Positions 47,201-54,682 of a stretch of 64,000 bases of DNA are shown piece by piece; position 1 is the first letter of the stretch; each line of letters begins with the position of its first letter. The position numbers and the translations under genes are program-made. The notes beneath the pieces are model-generated. The model did not search any database. It saw only the letters and a list, made by a program, of their open reading frames with translations, and had not been told where the DNA came from. The stretch is from an uncultured bacterium (GTDB taxonomy: Bacteria > Verrucomicrobiota > Kiritimatiellia > PWTM01). The DNA lies in the NCBI GenBank assembly GCA_938010045.1, contig CALLFZ010000003.1, positions 171,015 through 235,014 on the forward strand. The letters run 5' to 3'.

Positions 47201-47553
47201 ATACGATCTGGCATTCCCCGTGGGATCCAGAACCCAAACCATTGCCCCATGTTCTGAAACTGAGATGGGAGACCAAGGCCGAGATCCAAGGTGTGCGGCT
47301 GTGGCCGCGCCAAGATGGGCGAGGAGGCGGCTGGTTCACGGCGGTCGAGCTCGTGGCCGAGTCGGATGCGGGCGTACGCGCACAAGCGGAACGGCCGCCG
47401 ACTACGGACAACTCGCCCTTGGAGGTGCGATTCCCCGCTCCGGTTCACACTCGCGAGCTGACCATTCGTTTTCTTCGCGCGCGCGGCGGGGAGACCTCCG
47501 CGGCGGTGGCGGAAGTGGAGCTTCTGGCCCCCGGAAGGGGGGCGGCGCCGTGA
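44242..47553 (+). CDS. secreted glycoside hydrolase family 2-type enzyme with F5/8-C-like end
   Basis: An exported 1103-residue enzyme. After a signal-like N terminus ending at LAGEWSLRLD, the sugar-binding domain has VPFWLQPDTVYVGPAWYQRE and HGxxD-like segments of GH2 enzymes. The catalytic barrel holds the acid/base in LCLGNEPGG (near residue 457) and a likely nucleophile in AHESGQWCAFP (near 546). The last 150 or so residues look like a discoidin/F5/8-type-C carbohydrate-binding domain (GYEAWRAMDGRLDTIWHSPW). It follows the EPS gene cluster on the same strand and could trim exogenous glycans or the cell's own polymer. The exact glycosidic bond is unknown. Confidence 0.85.
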   Translation: MNRSSAASSARSHPPRSVFRLAWWGGAMVVATAFSFDLPLAGEWSLRLDPEDAGEREGWFAALGPGRPVRLPGSLVVQGIGDPVTVQTPWTGTIVDRSWFTAPEFEADRQPGQIRVPFWLQPDTVYVGPAWYQREVEIPAEVQGRRLELVLERPHWFTTVWWDERRIGTGNSLSTPHVFDLGDARPGRHRLTLRVDNRLLVNVGANAHSVSDHTQGNWNGIIGDLRLRTTPRAWIETVTVYPSAARREAVVEVGIGARADLAGRRGRLRCRRSPSGETAHVEPELGPTGTVARVILRLPTEVGRWDEFSPNLLTIDLAWEAPDGGQQEHRLRFGVRDVEVRDRQILVNGVPRFLRGTLDCCIFPATGHPPTDPAEWRRVLGKIREYGLNHVRFHSWCPPAAAFEVADEMGMYLHVECATWPNLGATLGDGGSLDAWVEAEAERIVRTYGHHPSFLILCLGNEPGGKNHTAWLSNWVERWTQRDPRRLYVGGAGWPVLTNEQVHVTPKPRLHQWGEGLSSRINARPPETTSDFRRIVAAFPSAVIAHESGQWCAFPNFDEIPKYTGPLKPKNFEIFRDLLARRGMADLARPFLHASGRLQTICYKEEIESALRTPGLSGFQLLSLQDFPGQGTALVGVLDAFWEEKGYTSASEFRRFCGPLVPLARIPRRILARSEMVEVRLELAQYTGRFLNDVAVGWRFGPAGGRPVLTGRFDLARAPVGLVTAGVVRIGGARGPAPARWTLEADVAVHGSGIPEAVTNSWDLWVFPDDSPAAPPAKVTVVRELDEAALAALREGGAVLLCAPPRLVRTDVKLGFSSVFWNTAWTRGQAPHTLGLLCDPAHPVFAAFPTEEHSDWQWWELLQGAAAMVLDDLPVELRPIVQPIDTWFRSHRLALLFEAKVEGGRLAVCSMDLERDLESRHAARQFRRSLFAYLASSSFAPRVEVPADAIRALFRPPSLAELLGVRVEADGQQAGYEAWRAMDGRLDTIWHSPWDPEPKPLPHVLKLRWETKAEIQGVRLWPRQDGRGGGWFTAVELVAESDAGVRAQAERPPTTDNSPLEVRFPAPVHTRELTIRFLRARGGETSAAVAEVELLAPGRGAAP

Positions 47554-47641
47554 TCGGTTGCGCCGTCTGCCGCTGGGCAATTTGAAACGTCATTGCGCTG
47601 GCGTTCGTCCGCGGCCACCCCCGCGGTTCTCCCACATGCGG

Positions 47642-47660
47642 GTTCGGCGGGCGGCCGAAC
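47642..47660. terminator. 7-bp hairpin between convergent genes
   Basis: GTTCGGC, loop GGGCG, GCCGAAC, located in the 231-base gap between the GH2 gene and the convergent AraD-like gene. It could act in either direction, though no T-run is present. Confidence 0.3.
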
Positions 47661-47784
47661 GCTCGCACGCGGACCGGGCGGTGGGCAGGGCACCACGGGC
47701 GGTGCGAGGGCGGACAGTTCGAGAAACGGACGGCGCGACCTGGCGAGGAACTTGATCGCGGGGCCCCTCGCCAGTGGAAGTCGC

Positions 47785-48477
47785 TCAAGAGGGGATACGA
47801 CGATTCCGGAACGCGAGTGAACTAAACCGGGCTCGCGGCAACGGTGTGGCTTCCGGCTGCAGAACCACGGTCCAGGCGGCCATCATCGCAATCGTTTCCA
47901 GCACGGCGGCGCAACGCAGCGCATCGGCCAGCGAGCGGCCCCACGTGTAGGCGCCGTGGGACTCGACCAGCGCCGCGGGCCGGGCGAGCGGGTCCACGCT
48001 GTTGTTGGACAGCCAGCGCACGATACCCGCGCCGATCCGTGTGTCCTCGGCGGCGTCATCAAAGGGCTCGGAGGAAATTCGGATGATCGGGATCGGTCCG
48101 TCGAAGCACTGAGCGTGGGCGAAGCCGAGGACGGGGATGTCCCGGCCCGCCTGCGCCCAGGCGGTCGCATAGGGCGAGCGGACACCGGCCACGGCGTGAA
48201 TCTCCTCCACGTGCCGGTAGAGAATCAAGTGAACGGCGGCGTCGAGCGGTGGCGGAGTGTTGCCGGCGAGGAGGTGGCCATCCGCCAACGAGAGCACCGG
48301 CAGATCCGCAGGACGCAACTCGGACACGGGCAGGCCGGCCGGTCGAACCACGAACGCGCCGAGGAGTCGGTCTGCGCAGCTCAGGCTCGACAGCTCCGCC
48401 ACGGCGGGGCCGGAGGCAAGGGACGATCGAACGGCCTCGAAGAGCGACTCGCGAAGATCGGCATATTCCAACGGCAT
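47785..48477 (-). CDS. L-ribulose-5-phosphate 4-epimerase homologue lacking zinc ligands
   Basis: A 230-residue class II aldolase/AraD-family protein. The middle and C-terminal halves align well with AraD: YATAWAQAGRDIPVLGFAHAQ, PAALVESHGAYTWGRS and the hydrophobic end of the fold. The zinc site is broken: the family's HTHS is GVRS here (EEIHAVAGVRS), so two of three zinc histidines are gone, while the His of SHG remains. The phosphate-site KPSG is RPAG (VVRPAG). It is therefore unlikely to be a normal epimerase or aldolase. ATG 48477 has GGAG 8 bases upstream. It lies 121 bases after the MFS/nag genes on the same strand, suggesting a sugar-related role. Confidence 0.8.
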   Translation of the reverse strand: MPLEYADLRESLFEAVRSSLASGPAVAELSSLSCADRLLGAFVVRPAGLPVSELRPADLPVLSLADGHLLAGNTPPPLDAAVHLILYRHVEEIHAVAGVRSPYATAWAQAGRDIPVLGFAHAQCFDGPIPIIRISSEPFDDAAEDTRIGAGIVRWLSNNSVDPLARPAALVESHGAYTWGRSLADALRCAAVLETIAMMAAWTVVLQPEATPLPRARFSSLAFRNRRIPS

Positions 48478-48598
48478 CCGAGCGTCTCCGCCGTCGTGCG
48501 GCGAGATTGCCGCCCACGACGCGCCGTGAGCATACACGATGCGCGCCACGGCTCCGAGCCCAACTCGATGGACAGCCGGCGGGCGCACCTGCACCGGC

Positions 48599-49897
48599 TC
48601 ATGCGGGGTGGGAGGCCGGCGCCGAAGCGGCGTCGGGAGGTGGTTCGCGGGGGACGCCGAGACGCGGAATCAAGAGCATGACCAACAGCAAACTGATCGC
48701 ATAGGCGACGCCGCAGACGGCGAAGATGGGCCCGTACGACCAGCGATCGACCACTCGTCCAATGTGCAGTTGGGTGGCAACGCCCGCGACGGCGCCCAGC
48801 GCGCCGCCGAGTCCCGAGACGGTGCCGACCACGCGGCTGGGGAACGCCTCCGCCGGCAGAGTGATGTTGCCGAAGGCGCCGTGGCCGAACATGATCGCGA
48901 ACATCAGCCCCAACGAGGCCGGCACGCTCTCCACGCGGGTCACGGCGACACAGAAGATCGGCATTGCGATGGCGACCAAGCCCATCGTGGTTTTGCGCGC
49001 CCGGTTCACGCTCCAGCCTCGCGCGGTGAGCCAGCGGGGCAATGCGCCGCCGGCCGTGCTACCGAGGGCCATGCCCAAAAAGGGGAGCCACGCAAACGCT
49101 GCGAGCTTGCGCAAGCCGAAACCGCGCTCGGACTGCAAGTATTTCGCAGTCCAGAAGGCCAGAAAGTACGAAATCGGGTCGGTGAGCACGCGCACTGCGA
49201 CGCAACCCCATGTGTCCGGCGTTCGCAGCAGCCATGCCCACGGGATCCGAGCGCTCGCGGCGGTCTCGGCGGCGTTGCCCTCCCGGATCCGCGCAAACTC
49301 CTGGGGCGACAGATACGGATGCTCGACCGGCGGGCGGTACAGCCACCACCAGAGCGCCAGCCACAGGAACCCCACTGCGCCCGCCACGACGAATGCGCCG
49401 CGCCATCCCCACGTCAGCGCGAGGGCCGAGATCGCCGGCATCGCGAGCACCGAGCCCAGCGCGGTACCGGCGTTGAACAGACCGATCGCCATCGCGCGCT
49501 CGCGCATCGGGAACCATTCGCTCACCGCCCGCACGCCGGCGGGAAAGTTGCCCGGCTGCGCCACGCCCAGCAAAAATCTCGCCACGCAGAGCTGAGCGAG
49601 CGAGGTGGCCAGCCCATGGCCCGCGGTCACCAGCGACCATGCCAGCACAAACAGCGCGAGGCTGCGGCGCACGCCCAGCAGGTCCACGAGCGCACCGCCC
49701 AGCAGGTACATCACTCCGTAGCTGAGCAAAAACGAGGAGGTGACCTTCGCGTAATCCTCGTTCGAGAGCGCGAGCGCGCGCTGCACGGTGTTCGCGAGCG
49801 CCGAGAGCGCCTGGCGGTCGAAGTAATTCAGCGCGGTCGAAAGGACGAGTAGGGCCGCAATCCACCAGCGCAGGCCAGGGATCGGTCTTCGGCTCAC
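48599..49897 (-). CDS. MFS transporter of the anion:cation symporter type
   Basis: A 432-residue carrier with twelve predicted helices. The N terminus (GLRWWIAALLVLSTALNYFDRQALSA) and loop WFPMRERAMAIGLFNAGTAL match the ACS family (ExuT/GudP-like), which takes up hexuronates and related anions. GTG 49897 is chosen since it forms a GTGA overlap with the nagA stop and is preceded by AAGG. It is translationally coupled to nagA, so an amino-sugar or sugar-acid derivative is the likely cargo, but the exact substrate is not shown by sequence. Confidence 0.85.
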   Translation of the reverse strand: MSRRPIPGLRWWIAALLVLSTALNYFDRQALSALANTVQRALALSNEDYAKVTSSFLLSYGVMYLLGGALVDLLGVRRSLALFVLAWSLVTAGHGLATSLAQLCVARFLLGVAQPGNFPAGVRAVSEWFPMRERAMAIGLFNAGTALGSVLAMPAISALALTWGWRGAFVVAGAVGFLWLALWWWLYRPPVEHPYLSPQEFARIREGNAAETAASARIPWAWLLRTPDTWGCVAVRVLTDPISYFLAFWTAKYLQSERGFGLRKLAAFAWLPFLGMALGSTAGGALPRWLTARGWSVNRARKTTMGLVAIAMPIFCVAVTRVESVPASLGLMFAIMFGHGAFGNITLPAEAFPSRVVGTVSGLGGALGAVAGVATQLHIGRVVDRWSYGPIFAVCGVAYAISLLLVMLLIPRLGVPREPPPDAASAPASHPA

Positions 49898-50877
49898 ACA
49901 GCCTTCTCCTCGACGCGAAGCACCTCCAGTTCGTCGGCGCCGGCCACGTGGCGGACTGTTACTCGGCCGCGCGGCTCGCAGCCGATCGCGGCGGCGGGCT
50001 GCTGCGCGGCGAGGGGCCATAGCTGCGCGACAGTGTGGCCGGTGAACCGTGCCGCAAGCGCGAGGGCACGATTGAGCGTCAGCGACGAACCGGCGAGCGT
50101 GCGGCCGTCGGTAAGGGTCACTCGCCCGTCGGACCGGCGCAGGATCGGTTGGGCGCCGATCGTGTAACGACCCGGCGGCGCGGCGGCCGCGGCGGTCGCA
50201 TCGGTCACCAGAATGGCGCGCGACAATCCCTTCGCGCGGACCATGGCCTTCACGGTTTCAGGGGAAAGGTGGTGGCCATCGACGATGAAACAGGCGGACA
50301 ACTCATCGGCCGCCAGTTGCGCCCAGATCAAATTCGGGTGGCGGGGCAGCATCCCGGCAACTCCGTTGCCGAGGTGCGTGGAGAGGGTGGCGCCAGCACG
50401 CACCGCGTCCGACACCTGCGACGGCGTGGCGGCGGAGTGGCCAATCGCGACCCGCACACCCATCTCCACGAGCGATTCGATGAGCCGCAGCGCGCCGGGG
50501 AGCTCGGGCGCGAGCGTCACGAGGCGGATGCGACCCTCGGCCGCCTCCTGGCGCCGTAGAAAGTCGCCCAATAGCGGCGGGCGGACAGCGTCGCGACGGT
50601 GCGCGCCGCGCGGACCGTCGGCCGGATTGATGTACGGTCCCTCCATGTGGAGACCGGCGACCATTGGATCGTGGACCGACAGGATGGCGTGCGCGGCGTT
50701 CGAAAACTCTTCGAGCGAGGAGGTGATGAGGGTCGGAAGGCAGAGCGTGACGCCGGTGCTCCGCATGGCGGCGAGCGCGCGGCGGACCTCCTCGGGTTTG
50801 AGGTCGGCGCGATTGAAGTCGACGCCGGCGAAGCCGTTCACCTGTAGGTCGCACCAGCCGGGGCCGCAGAGCTCCAT
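49894..50877 (-). CDS. nagA: N-acetylglucosamine-6-phosphate deacetylase, short form
   Basis: Removes acetyl from GlcNAc-6-P to give GlcN-6-P. Motifs are GPGWCDLQVNGFAGVDFN, the metal-binding GLHMEGPY, VAIGHSAATP, STHLGNGVAG and the catalytic Asp in ILVTDATAAA. At 327 residues it is shorter than the usual 370-390 and starts right at the first barrel strand, so the N-terminal beta-sandwich strands are missing. AAGGGGGG precedes the ATG. It lies 14 bases after nagB and overlaps the following MFS gene by GTGA. Confidence 0.9.
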   Translation of the reverse strand: MELCGPGWCDLQVNGFAGVDFNRADLKPEEVRRALAAMRSTGVTLCLPTLITSSLEEFSNAAHAILSVHDPMVAGLHMEGPYINPADGPRGAHRRDAVRPPLLGDFLRRQEAAEGRIRLVTLAPELPGALRLIESLVEMGVRVAIGHSAATPSQVSDAVRAGATLSTHLGNGVAGMLPRHPNLIWAQLAADELSACFIVDGHHLSPETVKAMVRAKGLSRAILVTDATAAAAAPPGRYTIGAQPILRRSDGRVTLTDGRTLAGSSLTLNRALALAARFTGHTVAQLWPLAAQQPAAAIGCEPRGRVTVRHVAGADELEVLRVEEKAV

Positions 50878-50891
50878 GCGGGCAGCCCCCC

Positions 50892-51647
50892 TTAGTGATC
50901 CGCGATCGGCGTGTGGTGCAGGCGGCTGGCCGAGTCGTGGTCGAGATAGAGAGTGACATCACGGTGCCAGCGCAGCGCGGAGGCCGGTGCCATCGGGCTG
51001 ATCGGCCCTTCGAGGCAACGCTCGACCGCCTCGGCCTTCCGCAAGTCGGGAACGATGCAGAGGATCGTGCTCGCTGTCAAAATTTGGCGGATGGACATCG
51101 AGATCGCCTGTCGTGGCACCTGATCGAGCGAGGGGAACCAGCCTTCACCGACCTGTTGCCGACGGCAGGCCTCGTCGAGGTTCACGATCAGATACGGCTC
51201 GTCAGTCTCGAAGTCGGCCGGCGGATCGTTGAACGCCAAATGGCCGTTTTCGCCGATGCCGACGAATGCGAGATCCACCGGCGCCTCGTTCAACCGGTGG
51301 CCGATCTCCCGGGCGACGGCGGCCGGATCGGGGGCGTCTCCCTCCAGCAAATGGTACCGTTCGATGCCGGCGGGCCGGATGAGCCGTTCGAGGAGATACT
51401 TGCGGAAGCTCGCCGGGTGGGTGACGGGCAAGCCGATGTACTCGTCCAAGTGGAACATCTCAACTTTGCGCCAGTCCACGCCAGGCTGGCGGACCAGCTC
51501 GCCAAGGAACTCGAGCTGTGAAGCGCCGGTCGCCGCGATGATCCGCGCACTGCCGCGCGCTGCGATGGCACTCCGCAACAGTTCGGCCGCCCGTTCGGCG
51601 GCCGCGCGCGCCAGCGTCCGCTTATCTTTGAAACGCCACACCTTCAT
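50892..51647 (-). CDS. nagB: glucosamine-6-phosphate deaminase
   Basis: Isomerises and deaminates glucosamine-6-phosphate to fructose-6-phosphate and ammonia. The 251-residue protein contains the active-site segment [17 protein letters not shown] and the [17 protein letters not shown] motif with the general-base region, plus a C-terminal [14 protein letters not shown]. It is close in length to E. coli NagB (266). Its stop is 14 bases before nagA, so the pair likely makes one transcript. It starts 49 bases after cysE, so it may also be read from there. Confidence 0.92.
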   Translation of the reverse strand: MKVWRFKDKRTLARAAAERAAELLRSAIAARGSARIIAATGASQLEFLGELVRQPGVDWRKVEMFHLDEYIGLPVTHPASFRKYLLERLIRPAGIERYHLLEGDAPDPAAVAREIGHRLNEAPVDLAFVGIGENGHLAFNDPPADFETDEPYLIVNLDEACRRQQVGEGWFPSLDQVPRQAISMSIRQILTASTILCIVPDLRKAEAVERCLEGPISPMAPASALRWHRDVTLYLDHDSASRLHHTPIADH

Positions 51648-51696
51648 GGTCCAGTCCTCCCTGCCGACGCCGACCGAGCCGTTGCTGGCCGTTGTC

Positions 51697-52704
51697 TTAG
51701 ATCTCGAACTCGGGCGGCGGCGGCAGTGGGTTGTCGCGCTCGGTCGTGTTCTTGATCCGAATGTGAGCCTGCTCCATGGTCACGACGCTGTTCGGTGGCA
51801 CGCTGTGCGTGAGGAACACGTTGCCGCCGATAATGGAGCCGCGACCGATCACGGTGCGTCCGCCGAGAATCGTCGCATTCGCATAGATCACGACGTCGTC
51901 TTCGACGGTGGGGTGGCGCTGGATGTGTTTGACCGGATGGCCGTGTTCGTCGAGCGCGAAGCTCCGGGCGCCGAGCGTGACGCCCTGATAGATTTTCACG
52001 CGGTCGCCGATGACAGCGGTCTCGCCAATGACGACGCCCGTCGCGTGGTCAATGAAGAATGATCGGCCGATGCGCGCGCCGGGATGAATGTCCACGCCCG
52101 TCTGTGCGTGAGTCCACTCGCTCATGATACGAGGGATGACCGGCACGTTCAGGCGGTGGAGCTCGTGGGCGATGCGGTGCGAGGCGATCGCGAGGAGGCC
52201 GGGATAGGCCAGTTGGATTTCTGCATAGGTGAGGGCGGCGGGGTCGCCGTCGTAGGCGGCGCGCACGTCATCAATGAGCATGGCGCGGACCTCGGGCAAC
52301 GCCCCGATGAACTGGAGCAGGATCCGGATGGATTCGGCGCGCAGGTCGGCGATCGGCGGGATGGCCTCGTCGCGTCCCGACGCTCCCTTCCACCGGAAGG
52401 GGAGGGCCTTTTCGATTTCGGGTCGCAGCGCACGCCAGGCGAGGCTAAGCCGGCGCATCAGGAAGATGCCGATTTCATCTCCTTGGATGTCGGTGGGAAA
52501 CACACGACCCGGGAACATGGCGTCGAGCAAGACGCGGAGACCCTCAATGACGCGGGAGGCATCGGGATAGTCGCGCAGGACGCTGTCGGGGCGGTCCTCG
52601 CCGGTGTCTGCGTAAAGTGCTCTGAGCCGCGCAACCGACGCGCACAGGCCGTGTTCGATCTGGTCGCCGATGCACGCCTGGACAGGCTGGTGGCGGTCGC
52701 TCAC
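51697..52704 (-). CDS. cysE: serine O-acetyltransferase
   Basis: Makes O-acetylserine for cysteine synthesis. The 335-residue protein has an N-terminal helical domain (about 1-180) and a left-handed parallel beta-helix of hexapeptide repeats ([39 protein letters not shown] region), with the catalytic DH pair in FIDHATG and the closing [17 protein letters not shown]. The N-terminal domain is longer than E. coli CysE (273), as in the EpsC-type enzymes. The GTG start has no clear ribosome site. It lies 19 bases after the azoreductase gene. Confidence 0.92.
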   Translation of the reverse strand: MSDRHQPVQACIGDQIEHGLCASVARLRALYADTGEDRPDSVLRDYPDASRVIEGLRVLLDAMFPGRVFPTDIQGDEIGIFLMRRLSLAWRALRPEIEKALPFRWKGASGRDEAIPPIADLRAESIRILLQFIGALPEVRAMLIDDVRAAYDGDPAALTYAEIQLAYPGLLAIASHRIAHELHRLNVPVIPRIMSEWTHAQTGVDIHPGARIGRSFFIDHATGVVIGETAVIGDRVKIYQGVTLGARSFALDEHGHPVKHIQRHPTVEDDVVIYANATILGGRTVIGRGSIIGGNVFLTHSVPPNSVVTMEQAHIRIKNTTERDNPLPPPPEFEI

Positions 52705-52723
52705 AGGGGGACCGGCGCCCGGG

Positions 52724-53395
52724 TCATGGCGTCGGTGCGGCGAGGCTTTCCTCGCCGATTTCCTCGGCGAGGTCGGTCGCCGCGTCGATCGCCATCTGGC
52801 GGCGCTGCTCGTGGTCGCCGTAGAGCAGCGGTGTCTGCCCGTCGGCCCAGGCGACCTGGATGCGTTCGACCCCGATGAAAGCGAAGGCGCTGCGGATCAT
52901 GGCGGTGAGGCCATCGCGCGGGTCGTTTTCCGTATACACGCCGCCCGAGGAGACCAGCAAAACCACGCGCTGCAACTTGTGGCGCGGCTTCACCTGCAGA
53001 CCACCCCCGTCGCCCAGCGTCAGGTCGAATGTGCGGCCGGGCGACAGCACCATGTCGAGCCAGGCTTTCATGATCGCGGGCGGTCCGAAGTTCCACATTG
53101 GCATCGTGAGCACGAGCAGGTCAGCCTGGTTGAACATCTCGGCGTGACGGTTGGCGTAGGCGCAGGCCTCCTGTTCCTTCTTCGTGAGCTTGTGCGTCGG
53201 TTCCATGGCGGCCAGCCAGATGCCGCGCCAGGCTTCGTAGGAGAGGAACGGGGGCGCGTCCTGGTACAGATCCACGTTGTTGATCTCGGCGTCCGGGTTG
53301 ACCTCGATCAATTTGCTGATAAAGGCGATCGACAGCTGCTTACTGACCGATTCCTCGGCCGGCTTCGGGTTCGCGCACACATGCAACACGTTCAT
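52724..53395 (-). CDS. FMN-dependent NADH:quinone oxidoreductase, azoreductase
   Basis: A 223-residue flavodoxin-fold enzyme that reduces quinones and azo compounds with NADH. The N terminus MNVLHVCANPKPAEESVSK holds the FMN phosphate loop, PMWNFGPPAIMKAWLDMVL the flavin/dimer segment, and SSGGVYTENDPRD the second FMN loop. These match AzoR. AGGA 7 bases before ATG 53395 supports the start; longer versions overlap the kinase gene. It is followed by cysE within 19 bases. A detoxification or redox role within this sugar locus is possible, but not shown by sequence. Confidence 0.88.
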   Translation of the reverse strand: MNVLHVCANPKPAEESVSKQLSIAFISKLIEVNPDAEINNVDLYQDAPPFLSYEAWRGIWLAAMEPTHKLTKKEQEACAYANRHAEMFNQADLLVLTMPMWNFGPPAIMKAWLDMVLSPGRTFDLTLGDGGGLQVKPRHKLQRVVLLVSSGGVYTENDPRDGLTAMIRSAFAFIGVERIQVAWADGQTPLLYGDHEQRRQMAIDAATDLAEEIGEESLAAPTP

Positions 53396-53441
53396 TCCGG
53401 TTCCTCGAATTCCGCGTGTCGGTCTGGATGCGGATGGCGCC

Positions 53442-54638
53442 TCAGGCCATGAGGCCCTCCATGCTCGCCGGTCCGCTGGCCGCGCCCGGCTGCAGCTTGG
53501 CCATGTAGCTTTCCAGGTCCCGATAATACTCGGAGTCTTGGCCCGCGATTGTAAGCTGCTTGTGGAGCAACGCAAGCCCGAGGGGGCCCGATTCGGCCTC
53601 GTCACAGCGCTGGTAGCGGCGCGCGGGGTCGGGATCGAGAAACTTGTGGAGCACCGCGACGAAGTCTCGGTTGCGGCGCACATGCGGCGGCAGCAGGTCG
53701 GAAAGCCGTTTCGGCAGTTCCAGTTTGAACTGCAGCAGCTGCGTCTCGTTCATGCGGCTGTAGTCGACGAGGCTTTCGCCGCGGAGCAACTCAAGGCCGA
53801 CAAGGCCGAGGCTGTAAATGTCGGACTGAATCTGGTACCGCTCTCGGCGGTGCACCTCAGGTGCCATGTACAGCGGACTGCCGAGCAGCAGCGAGGCCTT
53901 CTCGTTGATGACGTTCGCGCGACCGTAGTCCACGAGTTTGATGTTGCCGAGCTGATCCACCATGATGTTCGCTGGCTTGACATCGCAGTGGACGAATCCG
54001 GCGTCGTGTAAGGCCTCGAGGCCCCTCAGCGCAGCGCGCATGATGTAGAGCGCGACGCCCGGCTGGATGCGCACCTTGCCTTCCTCGAACCGGAAGATCA
54101 CATCCGCGAAGCGTTCCCATTCTTGGGGGGAGGATCGCGCGCGGGCGGTGTCGAAGTGGCGTCCGTAGAGGAGCCGCTGCAGATCGAGCCCGTCGATCGC
54201 CTCCATTTGGACGTAACCGATGCCGTTTTCCTCATCGTAGACGTCGCGGCCGACAAGATTCGGCGAGTTCACGGTCTGAAGGCGGGAGATCTGCGCGGCG
54301 ATGCGCCCCATATCGGTCCAATATTGGCGCGGGGTCGCGTAGATCGAAGGGTCGAACAGTTTGATCGCGTGCCGAGTCAGGCAGCCGCGCGCGCCGTGCC
54401 GGAGGCCTAGGAACACGACGCCCTGCCGGCCGCGGCCGAGTTCGCGAACAAAGCGGTACGCCACCGGATAATAGATCGTCCGCGATGCGAGGATCGCGTT
54501 GTAGTTTTCGATGAGCTGCTCCATACCGGTGGCGGCGGCGTCGGGCCGGGCCGTTTCCACCACCGTGTCGCGCAGCGCCGCGGCGTGGGCCGCCTCGGCG
54601 CTGGCCGCGATGCCATCAGGGGTCCAAATCTGTCCCAT
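53442..54638 (-). CDS. soluble Hanks-type serine/threonine protein kinase
   Basis: A 398-residue protein kinase lacking membrane helices. The glycine loop is ELGRGRQGVVFLG, the ATP lysine lies in HAIKLFDPS, and the catalytic loop is HCDVKPANIM (His217, Asp219). The activation-segment start is VDYGRA instead of the usual DFG, and the P+1 area is GSPLYMAPE. The alpha-F Asp is in SDIYSLGLVGLEL. The N-terminal 50 residues are Ala-rich and of unknown use. Substrates are not known. It lies 46 bases upstream of the azoreductase gene and 44 bases downstream of the DUF4832 gene, so it may be part of the long minus-strand sugar run. Confidence 0.88.
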   Translation of the reverse strand: MGQIWTPDGIAASAEAAHAAALRDTVVETARPDAAATGMEQLIENYNAILASRTIYYPVAYRFVRELGRGRQGVVFLGLRHGARGCLTRHAIKLFDPSIYATPRQYWTDMGRIAAQISRLQTVNSPNLVGRDVYDEENGIGYVQMEAIDGLDLQRLLYGRHFDTARARSSPQEWERFADVIFRFEEGKVRIQPGVALYIMRAALRGLEALHDAGFVHCDVKPANIMVDQLGNIKLVDYGRANVINEKASLLLGSPLYMAPEVHRRERYQIQSDIYSLGLVGLELLRGESLVDYSRMNETQLLQFKLELPKRLSDLLPPHVRRNRDFVAVLHKFLDPDPARRYQRCDEAESGPLGLALLHKQLTIAGQDSEYYRDLESYMAKLQPGAASGPASMEGLMA

Positions 54639-54682
54639 GCTATAACTCTACGAGACGCCCCCCCTGTTTGGCAAAAGCGCGC

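Noticed and set aside
47785..48477. Calling the gene araD with normal activity
   Set aside because: Two of three zinc histidines and the phosphate-site Lys are replaced, so the enzyme name would mislead.
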